64,000 nucleotides of DNA from JBEEOW01 sp041191405 (GTDB taxonomy: Bacteria; Bacteroidota; Bacteroidia; Cytophagales; UBA9547), in contig JBEEOW010000014.1 in NCBI GenBank assembly GCA_041191405.1, positions 1 to 64,000 of the forward strand. Direction: 5' to 3'. The translations under genes and the position numbers were made by a program. How positions within the stretch are numbered: the first letter of the stretch is position 1; each line of letters begins with the position of its first letter. Positions 46,935 through 54,505 of this stretch are shown here, one piece after another. Below the pieces are notes generated by a model. The model was not told the DNA's origin and did not search any database. It was given only the letters and a program-made list of their open reading frames with translations.

Positions 46935-47534
46935 ATGAGAATTATTACTAAAACTATCGCAGTATTAACTTTAGCATTAGGTTTAAACTTAGTTGCAAGT
47001 GCACAAACAACAAAATCAATCAGAATTGGTTACACAAATGTTGATTATATTTTAGCAAATTTGCCTGATAGTAAGGCAATTGAAGCTGAATTGAAATCAT
47101 TCAAAGCTCAACTTGATAATCAGTTACAAGCTAAATCAAAAGAGTTTCAAGAAAAATATGATGCTTATTTGAAAGGCGAAAAAATGATGGCTGAACCAAT
47201 TAAAGCTGACAAACAAAGAGAATTACAAGATTTAGATGCTAGAATTAAAGAATTTGAACAAAATGCAGAAGCTTCTTTACAGAAAAAGCAACAAACTTTG
47301 TTACAACCTGTATTGAAAAAAGTTGAAGATGCTATTAAAAAAGTAGCTAACGAAAATGGCTTTACTTATGTATTTAATTCTGACGCAGGTTATGGAACAA
47401 CTCCAGTATTATTACATGCTCCAGAATCTGATAATATTTCAGATTTAGTATTGAAATCTTTAGGTGTTACTCCAAAAACTGAAACTCCTGCAACTCCTCA
47501 AGCAGTAAAACCTGCAACTGGTGGTGCAAAATAA
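46935..47534 (+). CDS. Skp/OmpH-family periplasmic chaperone, copy 2
   Basis: A paralog of copy 1 with 199 residues: signal peptide (1-23, ending ASAQ), IGYTNVDYILANLPDSKAIE start, central coiled coil (about 45-125), and FTYVFNSDAGYGTTPVLLHA. A Pro/Thr/Ala-rich tail of about 25 residues is not found in copy 1. A strong terminator closes the operon after it. Two tandem OmpH genes here match the Porphyromonas order. Confidence 0.93.
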   Translation: MRIITKTIAVLTLALGLNLVASAQTTKSIRIGYTNVDYILANLPDSKAIEAELKSFKAQLDNQLQAKSKEFQEKYDAYLKGEKMMAEPIKADKQRELQDLDARIKEFEQNAEASLQKKQQTLLQPVLKKVEDAIKKVANENGFTYVFNSDAGYGTTPVLLHAPESDNISDLVLKSLGVTPKTETPATPQAVKPATGGAK

Positions 47535-47553
47535 TTATATAGTAATTTCATTT

Positions 47554-47581
47554 AAAAAAGGGACTTTTGTCCCTTTTTTCG
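47554..47581. terminator. Terminator after the second ompH gene
   Basis: Stem AAAAAAGGGA / TCCCTTTTTT with a CTTTTG loop; T-run on the plus strand and, through the A-run, also on the minus strand. Confidence 0.88.
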
Positions 47582-47591
47582 TTTTAGCATC

Positions 47592-48491
47592 ATGATAACT
47601 CCTCCATATTTACAAGTAGGCGATAGCATTGCAATTGCTGCCTCTGCAAGATTTGTTACAAAAGAAGATTTAATTGAACCAATTAATATTTTAAAAGAAT
47701 TTGGCTTTAATGTATTAGTGCATGAAAATCTCTTTGAAATTAATAATCAACTTGCAGGTACAGATGAAAATAGAGCATTAGTTTTGAATGAATATCTGAA
47801 AAATGATAATGTAAAGGCTATTTTATTTGCTAGAGGAGGTTATGGCTCAACAAGAATGATTGATTTGGTAGATTGGAGTTTGTTAACTAAAAATCCCAAA
47901 TGGTTAGCTGGTTTTAGTGATGTTACTGCCATTTTAAATCATGTTGATAAACTTGGAATTTCAAGTATTCATTCAATAATGCCACTTTTGTTTATCAAAG
48001 AAAATGCTAAAGAATCTATCATTTCATTAATTGAGATTTTAAAAGGGGAAAAAAATATTATTTCTGCTCCAAAGCATATTCTAAATGTAATTGGAGAATG
48101 TGAAGGTGAATTGATTGGTGGAAATTTATCTCTCTTAGTCCATATTGTTGGAACAGAGTCTGAACCTGTTTGGAAAGGTAAATTTTTATTTTTAGAAGAT
48201 TTAGATGAATATCTTTATCATGTTGATAGAATGATGATTCAATTGAAAAGAGCTGGTGTATTGGCTCAATTGAAAGGAATTGTTGTCGGCTATATGTCTG
48301 ATATGAAAGATAATGCAACACCATGGGGAAAAAATGCTTATGAAATAATAGCAGAACATTGTGCCGAATTAGGAATTCCGTTAGCATTTGGCTTACCTGT
48401 TGGTCACGAAATTCCTAATTTAGCTTTGAAAATAGGAGGGGTATATAAATTAAGTGTGGAAACAAGTGGAACTACTCTTTCTTTAATTTAA
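47592..48491 (+). CDS. S66-family LD-carboxypeptidase
   Basis: Cytosolic enzyme that removes the terminal D-alanine from recycled murein tetrapeptides. The 299-residue protein has ARGGYGSTRMIDLVDW and the nucleophile Ser109 in LAGFSDVTA. A conserved FLEDLDEYLYHVDRM follows (catalytic Glu region), and GLPVGHEIPN carries the histidine. All three members of the Ser-Glu-His triad are in place. It starts 11 bases after the terminator of the ompH operon and is convergent with bioD. Confidence 0.93.
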   Translation: MITPPYLQVGDSIAIAASARFVTKEDLIEPINILKEFGFNVLVHENLFEINNQLAGTDENRALVLNEYLKNDNVKAILFARGGYGSTRMIDLVDWSLLTKNPKWLAGFSDVTAILNHVDKLGISSIHSIMPLLFIKENAKESIISLIEILKGEKNIISAPKHILNVIGECEGELIGGNLSLLVHIVGTESEPVWKGKFLFLEDLDEYLYHVDRMMIQLKRAGVLAQLKGIVVGYMSDMKDNATPWGKNAYEIIAEHCAELGIPLAFGLPVGHEIPNLALKIGGVYKLSVETSGTTLSLI

Positions 48492-48493
48492 AT

Positions 48494-49132
48494 TTATAAA
48501 GCATCCCATTCTTCTTGACTTCTCCAATTACCCATTAGTTCAATTGCGTATTTTTTCACAATTTCTTGTGTAATTTTATCGTGTTGTTTAACTTTTAATA
48601 GACATCTAAACTGTGAATAGTTCAAGATATAATTTTCGGTTTCTTCATTTGAAGGTCCGTTAAAAATGATGCCTTTTACTTTTAAATTTCTTCTTTTTAT
48701 TTCATTGATTGTGAGTAAAGTATGGTTAATGCTACCTAAGTAGTTGTTTGATACAAGGATAATTTCAGCATTGAAATAAGGGATTAAATCAGCAATGAAA
48801 TCGCCTTTATAATTGATTGGAACTAGTAAACCTCCAGCACCTTCAATTACCACATTGTTTTCAGTATATGGAAATTCTAATTCATTGATATTAACTTCAA
48901 TTCCATCGATTTTAGCAGCAACATGTGGAGATACAGGAGTGTTGAAAAGAAATTGTTCGGGATGAATAAAAGTATGGTCGTTTGTTAATAGAGATTCAAC
49001 CGTTTCTGCATCTCGAGGAGTTAAACCTGATTGCATGGGTTTCCAATAATCAGCTTGTAATGCTTCTGTAACTATTGCAGAGATAAGAGTTTTGCCAGAA
49101 TCTGTGCCTATTGCTGATATGAAATAATTCAT
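48494..49132 (-). CDS. bioD: Dethiobiotin synthetase
   Basis: ATP-dependent carboxylation of 7,8-diaminopelargonate to dethiobiotin in biotin synthesis. The 212-residue P-loop protein starts NYFISAIGTDSGKTLISAIV (Walker A). It continues with KPMQSGLTPRDAETV and VIEGAGGLLVPIN, as expected for BioD. It overlaps bioF by 4 bases (ATGA). No bioA, bioB, bioC or bioH is adjacent, so the pathway must be completed elsewhere. Confidence 0.95.
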   Translation of the reverse strand: MNYFISAIGTDSGKTLISAIVTEALQADYWKPMQSGLTPRDAETVESLLTNDHTFIHPEQFLFNTPVSPHVAAKIDGIEVNINELEFPYTENNVVIEGAGGLLVPINYKGDFIADLIPYFNAEIILVSNNYLGSINHTLLTINEIKRRNLKVKGIIFNGPSNEETENYILNYSQFRCLLKVKQHDKITQEIVKKYAIELMGNWRSQEEWDAL

Positions 49133-50253
49133 TTTGAAATTAATTTATTGAGTAAACCACACAATTCGGTAATTTGTTTTTCAGTATTGTATGTGTGAAT
49201 ACAAATTCTGAGTCGTTCGCCACCTTCTTTTACCGTTGGCGACATGATTGGGCGAATATCAAAACCTGCTTTTTGTAAATTTGTAGCTGTAGTTTTAACT
49301 TCCTCATTGCCAGGAATCAAAATAGCCTGAATTGGACTGTTTGATTCTACTTTTGGTAATGTGTTTGTTAATGATTTGAATAATGCAATGTTATTATTTA
49401 AAGTATTAACTTCTTCATTATTAGAAGATAAATATTGGTAAGCCATTTTAATATTTACCAAACTGTGTAAAGGTAAGGCGGTAGTATAAATGAATGGTCT
49501 TGCAAAATTTATTAGATAATCAGTAATCACTTTGGGGGCAATAACTGTTGCACCATGGCAACCTAAAGCTTTGCCATAAGTATGGATTCGGATTGGTATT
49601 TCTTTTTCTAAACCTAATTGACAAACTAAACCATTTCCTCCTGAACCTAAATGTGCAGTAGAATGTGCTTCGTCAACAATTATGATAGCATTAAATTTTT
49701 TACAAAGTTCGGTTATAGCTAAAAGTGGAGATTCGTCGCCATCCATTGAGTAGATACTTTCAACTGCAACGTAAATAGTTTTAGCATTACACTTTTCTAA
49801 TTTTCGTTTTAAATCATCTAAATCATTATGTTTAAATGAAAATTTTTCTGCAAAACTAAGTCTAATTCCTTCTTTTATACAAGCGTGACTTAGTTCATCA
49901 TAAAATACAACATCTCCTTTTTGTGGAAGTGTACTTAACACTGCAAGATTGGCGGTATAACCTGAATTAAAAATTAATGCACTTTCTGAATGATGGAGTT
50001 TGGCTAAAAATATTTCTAAATCAACACAATACTGACTTGTTCCAGCGATTAATCGAGAACCTGTTGCCCCTAATTTATTAATTTGACTTTCTTTTTCAAA
50101 TTCTTGATTTACAGATTGAAATATTGTTTTATTTCTTGCTAATCCAAGATAATCGTTTGAACAAAAATCAATTAAATCTCCATGAACTTTTAATTTTCGG
50201 AGAGCATTTTGAGATTCCCTTTTATCTAATTGTTGTGCTAAATGGGTAAACAT
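49129..50253 (-). CDS. bioF: 8-amino-7-oxononanoate synthase
   Basis: PLP enzyme joining pimeloyl-thioester with L-alanine. The 374-residue protein has LIDFCSNDYLGLA, GSRLIAGTSQY, VDEAHSTAHLG and the PLP lysine in IHTYGKALGCHGA. The related 2-amino-3-ketobutyrate ligase and serine palmitoyltransferase share this fold. BioF is preferred because bioD is translationally coupled to it. A TACTTTTG box on the minus strand at 50273-50280 may be the promoter -7 element. Confidence 0.92.
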   Translation of the reverse strand: MFTHLAQQLDKRESQNALRKLKVHGDLIDFCSNDYLGLARNKTIFQSVNQEFEKESQINKLGATGSRLIAGTSQYCVDLEIFLAKLHHSESALIFNSGYTANLAVLSTLPQKGDVVFYDELSHACIKEGIRLSFAEKFSFKHNDLDDLKRKLEKCNAKTIYVAVESIYSMDGDESPLLAITELCKKFNAIIIVDEAHSTAHLGSGGNGLVCQLGLEKEIPIRIHTYGKALGCHGATVIAPKVITDYLINFARPFIYTTALPLHSLVNIKMAYQYLSSNNEEVNTLNNNIALFKSLTNTLPKVESNSPIQAILIPGNEEVKTTATNLQKAGFDIRPIMSPTVKEGGERLRICIHTYNTEKQITELCGLLNKLISK

Positions 50254-50354
50254 TATTAATTTAATTAATTATCAAAAGTAAGCATAAAAAGATATACTTT
50301 AATCTACGAATTTTATTCTTTTGTTTAAATTTTTAATACGAAGTGGAATAGTTA

Positions 50355-50456
50355 CTCTTTCTTTTTAAATAAATCACTTAAGTTTTGTTTTAAAACTAAA
50401 CCTAAGTACAACGAATCTGGAATATAATCGAATGAATGTGCAAAATCTGCAAATTG
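50355..50456 (-). pseudogene. C-terminal gene remnant, barrel-like, no start codon
   Basis: On the minus strand, an open frame of 34 codons (QFADFAHSFDYIPDSLYLGL, then VLKQNLSDLFKKKE and a stop) begins right after the stop of another frame. It has no start codon. The composition reads like the end of a real protein, perhaps an outer-membrane barrel or its tail. It lies 5-110 bases downstream of the MarR-family gene stop. It may be a relic of a deleted gene; chance cannot be excluded for so short a frame. Confidence 0.35.
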
Positions 50457-50460
50457 TTAT

Positions 50461-50925
50461 TTATTTAATTTCAGTTTTATTATTCAATACATTAATAATT
50501 TTGAATAAAGTTTTTTGAAATTGAACAATTTCGTTTTCTGTAATATCGCCAACTTGATTTATTGAACAATAAATTTGTTCAGGTATTTCTAAAGCTTTGT
50601 TTTTTAATGAAATGCCATTTTCTGTTAGACTTATATTTACAATTCGTTCATCTTTTTGTGAACGTGACCTTGTAATTATTTCTTTTTCTACAAGTCGTTT
50701 AAGTAGCGGTGTGATTGTATTTGATTCTAGGTATAATGATTGGCAAATTTCATTCACAGTTTGATTTCCTTTTTGCCATAATACCAACAAAACCAAATAT
50801 TGAGGATAGGTTATGTTTAATTCTTTTAAAATAGGTCCATACAGTTGAGTGGTTAATCTTGAAGCTGCATATAATGGAAAACATAGCTGATTTTCAAGAT
50901 GTAAAATAGAATCATTTATTTGCAT
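50461..50925 (-). CDS. MarR-family repressor, OhrR-like peroxide sensor
   Basis: A 154-residue winged-helix regulator. The N-terminal ENQLCFPLYAASRLTTQLY places a lone reactive cysteine at position 15, just as in Bacillus OhrR. The wing and helix-turn-helix region contains LESNTITPLLKRLVEK and RSQKDERIVNISLT. OhrR proteins release DNA when Cys15 is oxidised by organic peroxides. It lies 3 bases downstream of the glutathione-peroxidase-like gene, its likely target operon. Confidence 0.9.
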   Translation of the reverse strand: MQINDSILHLENQLCFPLYAASRLTTQLYGPILKELNITYPQYLVLLVLWQKGNQTVNEICQSLYLESNTITPLLKRLVEKEIITRSRSQKDERIVNISLTENGISLKNKALEIPEQIYCSINQVGDITENEIVQFQKTLFKIINVLNNKTEIK

Positions 50926-50928
50926 AAA

Positions 50929-51411
50929 TTACAAAAGTTTTAAAATTGTTGATTCCATACTTTCTGGTTTTTGGTAAGGACCAAAACGTTTTACTGGTTT
51001 ACCATTTTTGTCAATAACAAATTTTGTGAAATTCCATTTTATATTTCTACCGAAAATGCTGCCTAGTTTAGATTTTAAGTACACAAAAATGGGGTGTGCA
51101 TTATCTCCATTTACATCAATTTTTTCAAATATAGGGAAACTAACTCCATAATTTATTTGACAAAACGATTCAATTTCGTTAGTATTTCCTGGCTCTTGGT
51201 TTCCAAATTGGTTACATGGGAATCCCAAAATTACCAAACCTTTGTCTTTATATTTTTTGTAAAGAGCCTCTAAACCTTCGTATTGAGGTGTTAATCCACA
51301 TTTGCTAGCAGTGTTTACAACAATCACAACTTTGTTTTTAAAGTCGCCCATAGAAACTAATTGATTTTTATTGTTTATAGCTTCTAAGTTATAAAATGAT
51401 TCACTTTTCAT
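50929..51411 (-). CDS. Glutathione peroxidase-family thiol peroxidase
   Basis: A 160-residue thioredoxin-fold peroxidase. Peroxidatic Cys38 is in VNTASKCGLTPQYEGLE (Cys, not selenocysteine), the catalytic Gln in GFPCNQFGNQEPG and the Trp in IKWNFTKF. A second cysteine at FPCNQF can act as resolving residue, so the enzyme may use thioredoxin rather than glutathione. It is the first gene of a pair with the OhrR-like regulator. Confidence 0.94.
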   Translation of the reverse strand: MKSESFYNLEAINNKNQLVSMGDFKNKVVIVVNTASKCGLTPQYEGLEALYKKYKDKGLVILGFPCNQFGNQEPGNTNEIESFCQINYGVSFPIFEKIDVNGDNAHPIFVYLKSKLGSIFGRNIKWNFTKFVIDKNGKPVKRFGPYQKPESMESTILKLL

Positions 51412-51496
51412 GTTATATATACTTTAAGATTTAATCGTTTGCGATGTAAATATAGTTTAATTTTCAATTGAAATTTTAAAAAGTGAATATTTTAAT

Positions 51497-51531
51497 AAAA
51501 AAAGCTCTTAAATGGGAAGATTTAAGAGCTT
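51497..51531 (-). terminator. Terminator of the LA_2272-type repeat gene
   Basis: Perfect 11-bp stem AAGCTCTTAAA / TTTAAGAGCTT (51502-51512 with 51521-51531). The T-run is on the minus strand, so it ends transcription of the repeat gene that stops at 51556. Confidence 0.8.
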
Positions 51532-51555
51532 AATTCAATGAATTTAAGATTGTTT

Positions 51556-52815
51556 TTAAAATTTAAAAGCAACACCTGCAGTAAATCCTAACCACATTTT
51601 TTGTTGATAATCTTTACTTTGGTTTGAGTATAGACTTTTGCTAGGCGTTTTTAAAACACTGTAAGTGCCATTTGTTTGAGATTTTGAAAGAAGATAGTTA
51701 AATGTAGGTCCAGCCATTAATGAAAAGTGCTTACTAAATTGAAATTTATATGTTAGGTCTAATTTTGCAAGCAATTCAGGATCATCTGTTTTTTCATTAA
51801 AATTTTGTTTGAAAATACTGTTTGCTGTAGCATCAATTGCAATTTTATGTTTTGGTGATAATGTTGCGTAACCTCCCCATCCTATGCCTGTTGAGTAAGC
51901 TTCAGTTGGGTTATTTGTAGTTTTTCCAACTTTGAAAATTGTATAAAAATGTTCAGTACCAACTTTAAAATTCAAGTTATAAAACATTTCTCCTCCTGTT
52001 AATTCAAACTCAAACAAACCTTTTCTTACAATATTTAGGAAACCAATAGGGCACCCCTTTGAAACTGAATCAGCAATATTTATAAAACCAATTTGTCCAC
52101 CGTGTAAATATTGGGCAACGTTTACAAACCCCAATTGAAATCCATTCATTGATTTTCTTGCAATATTTACATTTGAAATTTGTGTGCCGGTAATACCTTT
52201 ATGGGCATAATTTAAGTTTCCTGAAATTTGTAATCCAGTAACCGAATCTCTTGCAATATTGGTTATACCTGCAATATTTACACCTTCACTTTTCCCATTA
52301 TGTAAATTGGCAATACCTGCAATGTGAATACCTTGTGCATTTTTTGAGGCAAAATTGGTGATTCCCGACAGAATAATACCTTTACTTTCTCCATGGGTAG
52401 CATTTACAATTCCTCCAAATTGAACTCCGTTTACATTGCCATTATTAAGGTTTATTAAACCTCCAATTTCTAAGCCTTCAACACCTCCATTAAATCCAAA
52501 ATGAGTATTTAACGAAAAGTTATTTGGATGTAAAGGTGCATTTAAACCATTGGTTCCTAGAGGATAAATAAATGAAACTTGCGCTGGTATTGTTTTATGA
52601 GAAGTGTCGCTTTGGCGAGTCACATTTGAAACCCAATTATTAAACTTTTGTTTGTCAAATGTTAAAAACTGAGTGTCATTAGTTTTGGTATTCGTATCTT
52701 TTTTTTCAATAGTATTATTAACAATACTTGAATCAGATAATTGTAAGTTTGAAGCTTTAGCATTTAAAAAGCAGCTTATTATTACAATAGCGAGGGTGAT
52801 TTTAAGGTTATTCAT
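51556..52815 (-). CDS. LA_2272-type surface-repeat protein with predicted C-terminal barrel
   Basis: A 419-residue exported protein with a signal peptide (about 1-21). The middle (about 108-255) contains 8-9 repeats of roughly 17-18 residues of the form G-(V/I)-xIxGIxNxAxxxxxG, for example GVQFGGIVNATHGESK and GVNIAGITNIARDS. A C-terminal part follows (about 255-419), ending in AGVAFKF, a terminal Phe as in outer-membrane barrels. The tail is homologous to that of the STN protein at 55477 (PIGFLNIVRKG versus PIGLISFVRKG). A shared promoter motif lies upstream (53055-53079). The function of this family is not known. Confidence 0.85.
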   Translation of the reverse strand: MNNLKITLAIVIISCFLNAKASNLQLSDSSIVNNTIEKKDTNTKTNDTQFLTFDKQKFNNWVSNVTRQSDTSHKTIPAQVSFIYPLGTNGLNAPLHPNNFSLNTHFGFNGGVEGLEIGGLINLNNGNVNGVQFGGIVNATHGESKGIILSGITNFASKNAQGIHIAGIANLHNGKSEGVNIAGITNIARDSVTGLQISGNLNYAHKGITGTQISNVNIARKSMNGFQLGFVNVAQYLHGGQIGFINIADSVSKGCPIGFLNIVRKGLFEFELTGGEMFYNLNFKVGTEHFYTIFKVGKTTNNPTEAYSTGIGWGGYATLSPKHKIAIDATANSIFKQNFNEKTDDPELLAKLDLTYKFQFSKHFSLMAGPTFNYLLSKSQTNGTYSVLKTPSKSLYSNQSKDYQQKMWLGFTAGVAFKF

Positions 52816-52872
52816 AGTTGTTATTTATTAAATAAAGGGTTGATTTATAGTTGTTAATGAGCTTGTTCTGAT

Positions 52873-53034
52873 TTATAATGAAATGAAAGAAGCAATAATA
52901 ATAGTTCTAGAATGAGTACTAGATTCCTGCTTAGATTTATTCATTATTAAGTCAGAAATGATTTTGATTATTGAAAATATATTTAAAATAATCATTGCTA
53001 ATAGTTGGTATAAGGTGGTAATAAATTGTTTCAT
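52873..53034 (-). CDS. Small ORF, 53 codons, behind ECF site A
   Basis: On the minus strand an ATG lies 21 bases beyond the -10 box of site A. It opens MKQFITTLYQLLAMIILNIF and continues with SIIKIISDLI and a polar tail ending FISL. About 30 N-terminal residues are hydrophobic, so it could be a short membrane peptide. It ends 57 bases before the repeat gene and would be the first gene of that transcript. It is not conserved in anything I recognise, and translation is unproven. Confidence 0.4.
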   Translation of the reverse strand: MKQFITTLYQLLAMIILNIFSIIKIISDLIMNKSKQESSTHSRTIIIASFISL

Positions 53035-53054
53035 ATTGTCCGTTTTTTGAGAAA

Positions 53055-53079
53055 GACAATCAAAGAAGAAATTACCCCT
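53055..53079 (-). promoter_or_regulatory. ECF-type promoter site A (AGGGGTAA-N12-TTGTC)
   Basis: On the minus strand AGGGGTAA (53072-53079), 12 bases, TTGTC (53055-53059). With site B it shares AATAGGGGTAA and TTTGATTGTC. It reads as -35 GGGGT, N16, -10 GTC. It points at the small ORF and the LA_2272-type gene. Confidence 0.7.
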
Positions 53080-53160
53080 ATTCGAAATCTGAAAAAAAAA
53101 TATTTTTTGTGAATAAATTATATTTGCTTAAGATTGTAAACACATCATTGTGAGGTAAAA

Positions 53161-53514
53161 ATGAATAATCACGACGAACGAATAGCCAAAATGCTTTTTG
53201 CAACAGTTTACCCAATATACGTAACTAAATTGCAAAAAAAAGATAGAACAGAAGATGAATTACTAACAGTGATAACTTGGTTAACAGGTTTTGATAGCAC
53301 ACAAATTCAGGAGTTTATAGATAAGAGGAGCACATTTGAAGAGTTTTTTGAGGCTGCAAATATCAATGAAAATGCACATTTAATAACAGGAGTTATTTGT
53401 GGTTATAGAGTAGAAGAAATTGAAAATCCTTTGACTCAAAAAGTTAGATATTTAGATAAGTTAGTTGATGAATTAGCGAAGGGTAGAAAAATGAAAAAAA
53501 TATTGAGAGGGTGA
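53161..53514 (+). CDS. DUF2200-domain protein
   Basis: A 117-residue cytosolic protein with the DUF2200 pattern: DERIAKMLFATVYPIYVTKL, EDELLTVITWLTGF, then ITGVICGYRVEEIENPLTQK and VRYLDKLVDELAKGR. Its function is unknown. It lies between two units of the proposed ECF regulon but shows no copy of the shared promoter. A TATATTTG box (53119-53126) is nearby, without a good -33 partner. Confidence 0.88.
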   Translation: MNNHDERIAKMLFATVYPIYVTKLQKKDRTEDELLTVITWLTGFDSTQIQEFIDKRSTFEEFFEAANINENAHLITGVICGYRVEEIENPLTQKVRYLDKLVDELAKGRKMKKILRG

Positions 53515-53568
53515 ATAGTATAACATTAATTCTACTTTGTAACATTCAATTAATTGATACAACATTGA

Positions 53569-53731
53569 AAATTTAACACATAGAAACATAGGAAAAATTT
53601 TTTCTATGATTAACTATAGAAAATGTCAGCCTTTTCTTATTATTTATAATTAAATTTAAATGAAAGGTGGCATAGATAAAATCAAATTTTGATTTTTTAG
53701 ATAAAACCTATGTTTCTATGTGGTAAAAATT
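53569..53731. repeat. MITE-like inverted repeat
   Basis: Perfect 16-bp arms CACATAGAAACATAGG (53577-53592) and its complement (53707-53722), extended outward with AAATTT on both sides to about 25 bp. The inner 114 bases include a second small hairpin (TTTCTA...TAGAAA) and no coding frame. Confidence 0.6.
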
Positions 53732-53800
53732 TGCTTAAATAAAATGTGTCAATGTAGTGAGAGTTAATTTTATTATTTTTCACTTTTTTCAAAACCCAAT

Positions 53801-53825
53801 AGGGGTAAACGCAATTTTGATTGTC
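53801..53825 (+). promoter_or_regulatory. ECF-type promoter site B (AGGGGTAA-N12-TTGTC)
   Basis: AGGGGTAA (53801-53808), 12 bases, TTGTC (53821-53825), pointing at the sigma/FecR/STN operon, whose first start is about 100 bases away. The identical spacing to sites A and C suggests that the sigma factor controls its own gene. Confidence 0.7.
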
Positions 53826-53923
53826 TATACTAAAATGAGGCTCCAATTTGCTAAATTCAGAGAAAAAAGTATTTGTATAATAATTCATATAAAATCTTTC
53901 TATCTTTGTTTTTAACAATATTA

Positions 53924-54487
53924 GTGGAAAATAGTACTAAAATATCGACCAATCAAATTGTAGATTCAAAATCAATTGAAGATGCATTTAAAGCTTTTTA
54001 TAAGCCTTTGGTTAAGTATGCATTTAGTATTATTAAAGATAAAGACGAAGCTGAAGATTTAGTGCAACAGGTTTTTATGAATCTATTGCACAAACAAACA
54101 GACCTGCAAATTGAAATTTCATTGAGAGCGTATTTGTATAAAGCTGTATATCACAGTGCTTTGAATAAGGTAAAACAAAATGCAACTCGAATAAAATTAG
54201 ATGTTAATTCTGTATCGGAAGATAAATTGAATTATCAAGAAATTTATCATGATACTGAATTACAAGAAAAAATTGAAGCTTCAATTGAAAGTTTGCCAGC
54301 TCAATGCGCACGAATTTTCAAAATGAGCCGATTTGAAGAACTTAAATATCAACAAATTGCCGACGAGTTAGGTTTGTCAATTAAAACAATTGAAAATCAA
54401 ATGGGAAAAGCTTTGAAACTACTGAGAGTAAGTTTAAAAGACTTTTTGGTATTGCTGATATTTTTATGTATTTGGAATATTAAATAG
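53924..54487 (+). CDS. ECF sigma factor (Bacteroides-expansion type)
   Basis: A 187-residue ECF sigma factor. Region 2 shows FKAFYKPLVKYAFSIIKDKD and EAEDLVQQVFMNLL, and region 4 shows SLPAQCARIFKMSRFEELKY and QIADELGLSIKTIENQMGKA. A hydrophobic C-terminal tail (FLVLLIFLCIWNIK) is unusual and could associate with the membrane. I choose the GTG at 53924. A TTG further upstream (53873) lies before a TATCTTTG promoter-like box and would add residues unlike the family. A FecR-type anti-sigma gene follows after 18 bases. Confidence 0.9.
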   Translation: MENSTKISTNQIVDSKSIEDAFKAFYKPLVKYAFSIIKDKDEAEDLVQQVFMNLLHKQTDLQIEISLRAYLYKAVYHSALNKVKQNATRIKLDVNSVSEDKLNYQEIYHDTELQEKIEASIESLPAQCARIFKMSRFEELKYQQIADELGLSIKTIENQMGKALKLLRVSLKDFLVLLIFLCIWNIK

Positions 54488-54505
54488 AAAATTAAATACA
54501 AACAA

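Larger units (their letters stand above)
52816..53160. other. Upstream region of the repeat gene and DUF2200 gene
   Basis: 345 bases with no long gene. It contains the 53-codon small ORF (52873-53034), the ECF-type site A (53055-53079), and a TATATTTG box at 53119-53126 that could serve the DUF2200 gene on the plus strand. The repeat gene itself would have a 5' region of more than 200 bases if site A is its promoter. Confidence 0.6.
53515..53923. other. Region between the DUF2200 gene and the sigma-factor gene
   Basis: 409 bases without a supported gene. It holds the MITE-like inverted repeat (53569-53731), ECF-type site B (53801-53825), and a TATCTTTG box (53901-53908) just before the sigma-factor start, so the operon may have two promoters. 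A 26-codon frame at 53835 is too close to the promoter to support. Confidence 0.6.

Noticed and set aside
53835..53915. 26-codon leader frame after ECF site B
   Set aside because: Its ATG is only 9 bases beyond the -10 box, so the transcript would start at or after it.
53697..53918. 73-codon minus-strand frame
   Set aside because: It runs across the MITE-like right arm and site B; the composition is not protein-like and no promoter points at it.
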